Shown: positions 1 to 6,117 of the stretch, in pieces
Layout of the letters: every line of letters starts with the position of its first letter
Numbering within the stretch: position 1 is the first letter of the stretch
Assembly: GCA_937936675.1 (NCBI GenBank)
Contig: CALDDL010000061.1
Span: 1-7,509 of the forward strand
Source of the DNA: an uncultured bacterium
GTDB taxonomy: Bacteria; Bacteroidota; Ignavibacteria; Ignavibacteriales; Melioribacteraceae
Reading direction: 5' to 3'
DNA length: 7,509 nt
Notes under the pieces: generated by a model
Databases searched by the model: none
Told to the model about the DNA's origin: nothing
What the model saw: the letters and a program-made list of their open reading frames with translations, nothing else
Program-made: the position numbers and the translations under genes

Positions 1-605
1 GGAATCTTAGCATCTTTAGATTTACATAAAAACACTTTTCCTTTTGTCAATTTTGAGATTACAGCTAAACCATTCTTAAAATGATTTTCATTGCCTTCTA
101 AAATTTTTTCCACCGAAGGAGCTAATGGATTAGTATCCATAGCAGTAACAAATATTGAGTGAGGGGTGTTTTTAGGACTTGCAACCTTGCTAAATGGACG
201 CGTTCTTAATGCTGTCCACGCTCCGGAATCAATTAATAATTCCTTTACTTGCTCTACACTTAAATTGCTAAGTTCTTTTTCGGAATATGACTTAAATTTA
301 TTTTCATCATTACCGGAGAGCTCAATTACAAGCGAATTAAAAACTCTTTTTTCGCCTCGATTGATTTGAATAACCTTTCCCGAACCGGGTGAAGTATATT
401 TAACTCCTTCGATTTTTTTATCGGTGAAAAGCAGATCACCTAATTTAACGGTATCTCCCTCGGCAACATTCATAGTCGGCTTAAGACCTACATAATCAGA
501 TCCGATAAGAGCAACACGTTTGGGAAGTTTTGTTTCGGATAATTCTTGTTTTGGCTTACCGGTTAATGGCAGGTCTAAACCTTTCTTAATTCTGATATAT
601 CCCAT
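1..605 (-). CDS. nqrA: Na+-translocating NADH:quinone reductase subunit A, N-terminal part
   Basis: Subunit A of the Na+-NQR complex, a membrane respiratory pump that oxidises NADH, reduces quinone and exports sodium; NqrA is its peripheral cytoplasmic subunit. Reading the minus strand from the ATG at 605-603 gives 201 uninterrupted codons before the left window edge, out of about 450 in the family. The product opens MGYIRIKKGLDLPLTGKP, the family's typical start, and carries the strongly conserved stretch WTALRTRPFSK (about residues 131-141), then TPHSIFVTAMDTNPLAP. The early section (SDYVGLKPTMNVAEGDTVKLGD, then YTSPGSGKV) is the biotinyl/lipoyl-like fold known in NqrA. The start is fixed by this N-terminal match; no convincing Shine-Dalgarno precedes it. 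The nqrB-F genes would be expected beyond the left edge. About 250 bp of AT-rich DNA separate it from the upstream tRNA, with no recognisable promoter. Confidence 0.95.
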   Translation of the reverse strand, partial: MGYIRIKKGLDLPLTGKPKQELSETKLPKRVALIGSDYVGLKPTMNVAEGDTVKLGDLLFTDKKIEGVKYTSPGSGKVIQINRGEKRVFNSLVIELSGNDENKFKSYSEKELSNLSVEQVKELLIDSGAWTALRTRPFSKVASPKNTPHSIFVTAMDTNPLAPSVEKILEGNENHFKNGLAVISKLTKGKVFLCKSKDAKI

Positions 606-853
606 ACTAATGTCCAAATAAAATAAAAATTAATCTGTAAGTATAAGAACATTTTTGAATATATAAAAAAGGACTTTTTATCGAACTTGAAGATTTTTAA
701 TGATTTCCTCTTTTAAAGCTGGTTATTTGCGGATAAATTGCCATAATATTCTATTTTAAGATTAGATAGGGATTTCTTTTTGACCTGCCATTTTTTCTAA
801 TTTTTTGACATAAACTTAAAGTGAATTAAATAAGAATAGAAAAATTCATTTTG

Positions 854-925
854 TACCCCCGGCGGGAATCGAACCTGCGCGCATGGCTTCGGAGACCAAT
901 GCTCTATCCACTGAGCTACGGGGGC
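854..925 (-). tRNA. tRNA-Arg (anticodon CCG)
   Basis: Reads CGG arginine codons. On the minus strand the 72-nt cloverleaf runs from the acceptor GCCCCCG (5' end at 925) through U8-A9, a D stem GCTC/GAGC with an 8-nt loop, an anticodon loop CTCCGAA giving anticodon CCG, a 4-nt variable region, a T arm GCAGG-TTCGATT-CCCGC, the acceptor CGGGGGT and discriminator A at 854. The acceptor pairs fully with one G-U at 1-72. CCA is not encoded (CAA follows), so it must be added by nucleotidyltransferase. Two blemishes are visible: a T-T mismatch at 27-43 in the anticodon stem and an A-C mismatch at 51-63 in the T stem. All invariant bases I checked are intact, so I call it functional. A TATAAA sits 6 bp upstream of the 5' end but has no well-spaced partner. 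Confidence 0.93.
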
Positions 926-1385
926 TTTTTTTTATAATTAACTAATTTACTCAATTTAATAATATTTATCACTGTGAATATTGGTGATATTCCTTGATTT
1001 AATTGATGCCAAATTGAAGGGTACAACTTTTGGTAAAATAGTGGAGGCAAGCTATACATGAGGTTGGAATTCTAGATGAAGCTGCAGAAATCTGTGGTTT
1101 GTTTAATTATAGACATGAGGATATAAAGTAGAAACTATAGACACGCCTAAGCATTTAGGAGACCTGAAAGATACGAAATGGAAATTATTTGTTTGTTTAA
1201 TTATCAGTCAGACATGAAAAATATAAATAGGAAATAACTCTTTTCTTCAGGAATATTCTTGTCATCACTTCTTTTATATAAATAACTACACCCCCACTCT
1301 TTACAAATAAATTAATTTTACTTTTATCTTAGAATGCGTAATTTTCCTTATAACTAATCCGTCTAATTATATCCGAGAAAATAAA
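926..1385. other. AT-rich intergenic region between tRNA-Arg and the mannosidase genes
   Basis: No credible gene is seen here in any frame. It separates the tRNA (minus strand) from the GH125 gene (plus strand), so it should hold both divergent promoters, but I cannot name either with confidence. Possible hexamers before GH125 are TTGTCA at 1259-1264 and TTTACA at 1300-1305, each lacking a good partner. No Bacteroidota-type TAnnTTTG box is visible. A short frame at about 1041-1128 reads WRQAIHEVGILDEAAEIC and ends at a stop; it has no start and I recognise no family, so it is chance or a decayed remnant. A small dyad, TATCAC/GTGATA at 967-972 and 984-989, is also present. The main structure is the degenerate repeat annotated separately. 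Confidence 0.7.
1087..1234. repeat. Degenerate direct repeat, period about 50 bp
   Basis: Three related segments of 24-25 bp lie at 1111-1134, 1160-1184 and 1210-1234, all starting AGAC(A/C)TGA and ending GAAA, with start-to-start spacing of 49 and 50 bp. The second and third agree at 19 of 25 positions by hand. Separately, the identical 13-mer TTTGTTTAATTAT occurs at 1098-1110 and 1192-1204, just upstream of the first and third segments. Low sequence complexity inflates similarity, but the regular spacing and the exact 13-mer argue for an old duplication. It is not a CRISPR array: the units are too divergent, and one spacer shares sequence with the array's own upstream flank. No function can be assigned. 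Confidence 0.5.
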
Positions 1386-2879
1386 ATGCCATCGAGAAGA
1401 AATTTTATTAAAACTGGAGGTTTTGCTGCAGTAGGAATTGCAATTTCAGGGAAATTATTTTCAAATGATTTGAGTAATAAATTAATCTCCGACAGAATTT
1501 CGGGTACTGAAATATCGAATTCTACTTTAGTCTCTGATTCAAAATTCTCAACTAAACGTCCTCCTTTATCAGAAAGAAAATTCACCAGCGAGGCAGTAGA
1601 AGCTAAAATCGCCGAGATTAAAAAAGACATTTCAGATGATGAACTTGCTTGGATGTTTGAGAATTGCTTTCCTAATACACTCGATACCACAGTAACTTTT
1701 AGATATATCGATGGCAAACCCGATACATTTGTAATTACAGGTGATATAAATGCGATGTGGCTTAGAGATTCCACGGCACAAGTTTTTCCGTATCTACCCT
1801 TAACGAAGGAAGATAAAAAACTGAAAGACTTAATTGCAGGAGTGATAAATAGACAATCAAAATGTATCCTAATCGATCCTTATGCAAATGCTTTTAATGA
1901 CGGTCCGGGACATTCGGAATGGATGAGCGATCTGACGGATATGAAGCCGGAACTCCACGAAAGAAAATGGGAAATCGATTCCCTCTGTTATCCAATTCGC
2001 TTATCATATAATTATTGGAAAACCACAGGCGACTCTTCTCCATTTAATGATGAATGGTATAATGCTATGAAGCTCGTTCTAAAGACTTTCAAAGAACAGC
2101 AGCGAAAGGATGGCAATCAAAAATCTCCTTATAAATTCCAAAGAGTAACCGGATGGCAATCCGATACGGTAGCAGGCGGCGGATATGGAAACCCAATCGT
2201 TCCTGTAGGATTAATTGTATCTATCTTCCGTCCCTCCGATGATGCTACTATTTTCTCTTTCCTTATTCCATCAAATTATTTTGCGGTCGTTTCTCTGAGG
2301 CAACTCGCGGAAATATTAATAAAAGTAAAGAATGATAAATCATTTGCGAATGAATGCTCCCTGCTTGCAGATGAAGTGGAAAAAGCATTAAATAAATTCG
2401 CCTATTCGGATCATCTTAATTTCGGTAAAATAATTCCTTATGAAGTTGACGGATATGGCAATAAACTTTTTATGGATGATGCGAATATTCCAAGTTTACT
2501 CTCGCTTCCCTATCTCGATGCAATCGAGAAAGAAAATCCTCTTTATAAAAACACACGCAAATTTTTATTGAGTGAATCTAATCCCTATTTTTTCAAGGGG
2601 AGCGCAGGCGACGGAATCGGAGGACCACATGCGGGAGTTGATCAAATTTGGCATCTCTCGATTATTATGCAAGCACTTACTTCCGATAGCAAGGAAGAGA
2701 TTAAAAAATGTCTTCACACTCTTAAAAACACACATGCTAATACCGGATTTATGCACGAATCTTTCTATAAAAATAATCCCGAAAAGTTCTCACGCTCTTG
2801 GTTCGCTTGGGCTAATACATTATTCGGTGAACTCATTATAAAAATTCATAATGATTATCCGATGCTTTTAAAAGGATGA
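1386..2879 (+). CDS. GH125 exo-alpha-1,6-mannosidase, Tat-exported
   Basis: A glycoside hydrolase family 125 protein (formerly DUF1237, metal-independent alpha-mannosidase), an inverting enzyme that removes terminal alpha-1,6-linked mannose. The 497-residue product begins with a twin-arginine signal, SRRNFIK at residues 3-9, followed by a Gly/Ala-rich hydrophobic stretch, so it is exported folded; no clear cleavage site is seen. A hydrophilic linker of about 40 residues leads into the catalytic (alpha/alpha)6 domain. Family motifs are WLRDS (125-129), WEIDSLCYP (195-203), FRPSDDAT (281-288), FLIPSN and MHESF (456-460). By motif and by the roughly 173-residue spacing I recall for characterised members, D285 is the probable general acid and E458 the probable base; this is not an alignment. 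The ATG at 1386 is chosen because the Tat motif follows directly; the leader is A-rich with only a weak GAGA. Its stop overlaps the next gene's region, indicating an operon with GH92. Confidence 0.93.
   Translation: MPSRRNFIKTGGFAAVGIAISGKLFSNDLSNKLISDRISGTEISNSTLVSDSKFSTKRPPLSERKFTSEAVEAKIAEIKKDISDDELAWMFENCFPNTLDTTVTFRYIDGKPDTFVITGDINAMWLRDSTAQVFPYLPLTKEDKKLKDLIAGVINRQSKCILIDPYANAFNDGPGHSEWMSDLTDMKPELHERKWEIDSLCYPIRLSYNYWKTTGDSSPFNDEWYNAMKLVLKTFKEQQRKDGNQKSPYKFQRVTGWQSDTVAGGGYGNPIVPVGLIVSIFRPSDDATIFSFLIPSNYFAVVSLRQLAEILIKVKNDKSFANECSLLADEVEKALNKFAYSDHLNFGKIIPYEVDGYGNKLFMDDANIPSLLSLPYLDAIEKENPLYKNTRKFLLSESNPYFFKGSAGDGIGGPHAGVDQIWHLSIIMQALTSDSKEEIKKCLHTLKNTHANTGFMHESFYKNNPEKFSRSWFAWANTLFGELIIKIHNDYPMLLKG
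2871..2876 (+). promoter_or_regulatory. Ribosome binding site for the GH92 gene, inside the end of GH125
   Basis: AAAGGA lies 8 bases before the ATG at 2885, an ideal Shine-Dalgarno spacing, and sits in the last codons of GH125. A competing ATG at 2876 overlaps the GH125 stop as ATGA but would have the purine tract directly against it, with no spacer. The site therefore favours 2885 as the true start and suggests translation of the two mannosidases is coupled. Confidence 0.6.
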
Positions 2880-2884
2880 TTACA

Positions 2885-5479
2885 ATGAAAAAAATACTGA
2901 TAGTAGTGCTAATAATAGCAGCGACAATAGAGGCACAACAAATAAGTGAGGTGAAAAATAATTATTCGACTGATAAAATATCAAATAGTTCAAGTGAAGC
3001 TGAAATATCTTTCCAAGAAAGAAACGGATCTGAGCTAGCAGCAGCAAAATCTATATCAAAAAAATTTACGTCTTCCGGTAACAGTTCACAGTCACTTAAA
3101 CATGGAAATAAAAATTCTGGCGAGATTAATCCAAAAAGCTCTGAAAAAGAAAGACTCACAAAATATATTGACCCTTTCATCGGTACCGGCGGACACGGGC
3201 ATACATTCCCCGGAGCTGTTACACCTTTCGGAATGATGCAACTTAGTCCCGATAACGGAAGAAGCGGCTGGGATTGGTGCTCCGGTTATAATTATTCTGA
3301 TTCACTTATTACAGGATTTTCGCACACTCATTTAAGTGGAACAGGGATAGGCGATCTTTGCGATATATCATTTATGCCCTTTATTTCCGAGAAGGAATTA
3401 ACATCATCATCACTTCCCGAAAAAGTTCAATCAAAATTTTCACATAGCAGCGAAACTGCTTCCGCGGGCTATTATTCGGTTCGATTAGACGATTCAGGAA
3501 TAAAAGTGGAACTCACTGCCACCGAGCGCACCGGGATTCAAAAATATACCTTTCCTCAATCAGAGTATGCTTATATAATGCTTGATTTAGGTTTTGCAAT
3601 TAATTGGGATAGCCCTACCGATACTTATATAAAAATAGAAAATGATACAACAATTTCTGGCTATCGATTTTCTAAAGGTTGGGCGACCGATCAAAAAGTT
3701 TATTTCACTACACATTTTTCAAAACCGTTCTCTTCTTTTATTTTATCATCGGATGATGAAATCTCAATCAGCCCCGATGGGAAGAAATCGGTTAGCGCGG
3801 ATTCGGATAAATCAATCAGTCCGACTGGAGAAAAATCGGGTGGTCAGAATACCATTGATGCAAAAACAGATAAAGCAAATTCCGGGGCAGTAAATAAAAA
3901 AGTAATATTTACAGAGATAACCAATAATCAAAATAAAGGTGGTGATGCCTCCCTCTATATAACACATAACAAAGAAGTGCACGGCAAAAAACTGCGTCTT
4001 TTCCTTAAATATAAAACCAAAACTGACGAAACGATACTTATAAAAACAGCTATCTCCTCGGCAAGCATCGAAGGAGCAAAAAAGAATTTTCTTACTGATA
4101 AATTCAATTGGAATTTTGAAGACGCTGCTAATCACACCAATAACCTTTGGGAAAAAGAATTACTAAAAATAAAAATTACCTCTGATGATGAATCCACAAA
4201 AAAAACTTTTTACACAGCACTCTATCATTCATTAATAGCTCCTTCGCTTTATAGCGATATTGACGGAAATTACAAATCACCTGATAGTTCCGTCCGAAAT
4301 ACCAATGGCTATAATAGATATACAATTTTCTCTCTCTGGGATACTTTCCGTGCTGCTCATCCGCTCTTTACATTGATTGCACCGAATAAAATAAATGATT
4401 TTATTAATTCGATGCTCGGACATTATAACGAGACAGGTCAGCTTCCTGTATGGGAACTGATGGGCAATGAAACCGGTACTATGATTGGTTATCACGCAAT
4501 CCCCGTAATTGCCGATGCAATACTAAAAGGTTTTAATGGATTCGATATTAACCTTGCTTATGAAGCTATGAAAAAAAGTGCTATGCAAGATAAACTAGGT
4601 CTAAAACATTGGAAAGAGCTTGGCTATATTCCTTCTGATAAAGAAAACGAATCTGTTTCCAAAGGTTTGGAATATGCCTATGATGATTGGTGCATTGCTC
4701 AAATTGCTAAATATCTCAATAAAGAGGAAGACTATAATTATTTTTTAAATCGTTCAAATAACTATAAAAACTTTTTCGATTCTTCTCTTAAGTTTATGCG
4801 CGGTAAGGATTCGGATGGAAAATGGAAAGAGCCATTTAATCCTCGATATTCTAATCATCGCGATGATATTTTTACCGAGGGTAATGCTTGGCAGTATAGT
4901 TGGTTTGCACCACATGATATTTTGGGTCTGATAAATCTTATGGGTGGAAAAGCAATCTTCGAAGAGAAACTCGATTCTCTTTTCACAATTGATTCCAAAA
5001 TTGATGGAGAGAATGCATCCTCTGATATTTCGGGCTTAATTGGTCAATACGCCCATGGAAATGAACCGAGCCATCATATAGCTTATCTTTATAATTACTG
5101 CGGCACTCCATGGAAAACGCAGAGAATGATTAATAAGATTATCACTACACTTTATAGCGATAAGCCCGATGGACTTTCAGGTAATGAAGATTGCGGTCAG
5201 ATGTCTGCTTGGTACGTTTTTTCGGCTCTCGGTTTCTATCCCGTTAATCCCGCTAATCAAAAATATAGCATCGGGTCTCCATTATTTGATAAAGCCGAAA
5301 TCGCACTTCCAAATGGTAAAATTTTTACTATTATTGCAGATAGAAAATCAAAAGAAAATATTTATATTCAGTCGATTGAATTAAATGGAAATCCAATCGA
5401 TGATTATTCTATTGATCATGATGAAATTTTGGCAGGAGGTATTTTGAAATTTATAATGGGAAACTCTCCTAAGCAATAG
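2885..5479 (+). CDS. GH92 alpha-mannosidase, Sec-secreted
   Basis: A glycoside hydrolase family 92 enzyme, calcium-dependent and inverting, acting on alpha-1,2 and often alpha-1,3 mannose of N-glycans and mannans; the exact linkage cannot be read from sequence. From the ATG at 2885 the product is 864 residues. A Sec signal peptide (MKKILIVVLIIAATIEA, predicted cut after A17; no lipobox Cys) is followed by a Ser/Asn/Lys-rich linker to about residue 93. The N-terminal beta-sandwich domain begins YIDPFIGTGGHGHTFPG and includes FSHTHLSGTG. The helical domain contains FSLWDTFRAAHPLFT, LPVWELMGNET (E529 is a candidate acid), EYAYDDWC (D600, D601), EGNAWQYSW, HGNEPSHH and GNEDCGQMSAWY (from 766). 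All expected GH92 blocks are present, so it looks active. Unusual is a hydrophilic insert at about residues 290-338 in the first domain. It is coupled to GH125 upstream; an ATG at 2876 is the alternative start, adding three residues. No clear terminator follows. Confidence 0.93.
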   Translation: MKKILIVVLIIAATIEAQQISEVKNNYSTDKISNSSSEAEISFQERNGSELAAAKSISKKFTSSGNSSQSLKHGNKNSGEINPKSSEKERLTKYIDPFIGTGGHGHTFPGAVTPFGMMQLSPDNGRSGWDWCSGYNYSDSLITGFSHTHLSGTGIGDLCDISFMPFISEKELTSSSLPEKVQSKFSHSSETASAGYYSVRLDDSGIKVELTATERTGIQKYTFPQSEYAYIMLDLGFAINWDSPTDTYIKIENDTTISGYRFSKGWATDQKVYFTTHFSKPFSSFILSSDDEISISPDGKKSVSADSDKSISPTGEKSGGQNTIDAKTDKANSGAVNKKVIFTEITNNQNKGGDASLYITHNKEVHGKKLRLFLKYKTKTDETILIKTAISSASIEGAKKNFLTDKFNWNFEDAANHTNNLWEKELLKIKITSDDESTKKTFYTALYHSLIAPSLYSDIDGNYKSPDSSVRNTNGYNRYTIFSLWDTFRAAHPLFTLIAPNKINDFINSMLGHYNETGQLPVWELMGNETGTMIGYHAIPVIADAILKGFNGFDINLAYEAMKKSAMQDKLGLKHWKELGYIPSDKENESVSKGLEYAYDDWCIAQIAKYLNKEEDYNYFLNRSNNYKNFFDSSLKFMRGKDSDGKWKEPFNPRYSNHRDDIFTEGNAWQYSWFAPHDILGLINLMGGKAIFEEKLDSLFTIDSKIDGENASSDISGLIGQYAHGNEPSHHIAYLYNYCGTPWKTQRMINKIITTLYSDKPDGLSGNEDCGQMSAWYVFSALGFYPVNPANQKYSIGSPLFDKAEIALPNGKIFTIIADRKSKENIYIQSIELNGNPIDDYSIDHDEILAGGILKFIMGNSPKQ
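3764..3841 (+). repeat. Duplicated 30-bp segment in the GH92 low-complexity insert
   Basis: Two 30-bp in-frame copies at 3764-3793 and 3812-3841 encode SISPDGKKSV (residues 294-303) and SISPTGEKSG (310-319), 48 bp apart start to start. Codons are largely shared (TCA ATC AG., then AAA TCG), which indicates a DNA-level duplication rather than convergence. It lies within a Ser/Asp/Lys/Gly-rich segment interrupting the N-terminal domain. Confidence 0.6.
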
Positions 5480-5511
5480 TTGGGGAGTATAGGAAAAATA
5501 TTTAACTTTTG
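5480..5511 (+). promoter_or_regulatory. Possible Bacteroidota-type promoter before the acidic-tail gene
   Basis: TTG at 5480-5482, a 20-bp gap, then TAACTTTTG at 5503-5511 resembles the Bacteroidota -33 TTTG / -7 TAnnTTTG promoter, with seven of the eight -7 positions fitting apart from one extra T. If real, transcription would start after about 5515, which excludes the TTG codon at 5509 as a start and favours the ATG at 5572. In AT-rich DNA such matches arise often by chance. Confidence 0.28.
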
Positions 5512-5571
5512 TTTTATAAAAAATTTTTTAATTTAGCTTATACAAAAGAAAAGAATGGAGATTTAGTAGTT

Positions 5572-6087
5572 ATGCCGTTAAAAAAGACTGTCACTGATAT
5601 TGTTGCAATACTGAAAAAACAACCCGCACCCGGACAGAAGAAAATAACAATTTGGGCTTCGCTTCAAGCTCAGATGGAAGATGAAGGAACTTGGGATCAG
5701 ACGGTGATGAAAGAGATTGAATCGATCATTACCGCTAATTTATCTAAGCTTGATAAAAAAGCGTTAGTAAAACTTTATGAAGAAACAGAAGCGTTTATCG
5801 AGAGCGAAGAAGAGCCAACAAAAATTACCGATAAGGCAATGAAAGCTGCTCTTGTAAATGAATTAGTTGGTCTTGTTTTAGATAAGCTTGATAGCAATTA
5901 CACACGCAGCAGTTATTTCGAGGAAGAAACTTTAGTAAATGATAGCGAAGTCTCTTCAAAATCGAAAAGCGATGAAGACGATGCCCCCGTTATCGAAGAA
6001 CCGGATGAATTCGATGAAGATGATATAGATTTTACCGATGATAGTCTTTTCGATGACGAAGATTCATTCGATGATGACCATCTTTAA
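5572..6087 (+). CDS. Hypothetical cytoplasmic protein with a highly acidic C-terminal tail
   Basis: I do not recognise this family. From the ATG at 5572 the product is 171 residues. The first part, to about residue 110, is mixed-charge and looks helical (VTDIVAILKK near the start, later VMKEIESIITANLSKLDKK and ALVNELVGLVLDKLD). From about residue 117 to the end roughly half of all residues are Asp or Glu, in runs such as DEFDEDDIDF and SLFDDEDSFDDD. There is no signal peptide or membrane segment, so it probably acts in the cytoplasm; acidic tails of this kind often contact basic proteins or nucleic-acid-binding partners, but that is speculation. The start is set by GGAGA at 5557-5561, 10 bases upstream; a TTG at 5509 would add 21 residues. 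It lies 92 bp after GH92 on the same strand, perhaps with its own promoter, and ends 9 bp from the convergent peptidase gene. Confidence 0.75.
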   Translation: MPLKKTVTDIVAILKKQPAPGQKKITIWASLQAQMEDEGTWDQTVMKEIESIITANLSKLDKKALVKLYEETEAFIESEEEPTKITDKAMKAALVNELVGLVLDKLDSNYTRSSYFEEETLVNDSEVSSKSKSDEDDAPVIEEPDEFDEDDIDFTDDSLFDDEDSFDDDHL

Positions 6088-6117
6088 TATTTCGCATTAA
6101 TTATTCACTCGAAGTAT
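6087..6117. other. AT-rich inverted repeat at the convergent gene ends
   Basis: ATATTTCG at 6087-6094 pairs with CGAAGTAT at 6110-6117 (eight pairs, one G-U) around a 15-nt loop, spanning the junction of the two convergent stop codons. It could act as a weak bidirectional end signal, but the stem is AT-rich, the loop is long and no T tract follows on either strand, so it is not a standard intrinsic terminator. Confidence 0.3.

Noticed and set aside
166..369. 67-codon open frame on the plus strand
   Set aside because: It lies wholly antisense to nqrA, whose reading is certain, and resembles no protein.
805..832. TTGACA at 805-810 with TAAATA at 827-832 (16-bp gap), a sigma70-like promoter on the plus strand
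   Set aside because: It points into the back of the tRNA with no plus-strand gene for more than 500 bp, and this kind of organism probably uses a different promoter consensus; chance match in AT-rich DNA.
1041..1128. Short frame reading WRQAIHEVGILDEAAEIC in the intergenic region, as a gene remnant
   Set aside because: It has no start codon, covers fewer than 30 residues and matches no family I recognise; a pseudogene cannot be claimed.
1087..1234. Possible CRISPR array
   Set aside because: The repeats are only loosely similar, the period holds for just three units, and one interval shares a 13-mer with the upstream flank instead of being a unique spacer.
1367..1774. 135-codon open frame on the minus strand
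   Set aside because: It is antisense to the N-terminal half of GH125 and shows no family features.
5461..5490. Possible terminator hairpin after GH92 (CTCC with GGGGAG)
   Set aside because: Only four or five pairs form before mismatches, and no T tract follows.
5509..5571. TTG-initiated 21-residue extension of the acidic-tail protein
   Set aside because: It lacks a well-spaced ribosome binding site, and the downstream ATG at 5572 has GGAGA 10 bases upstream; a possible promoter also overlaps the TTG.
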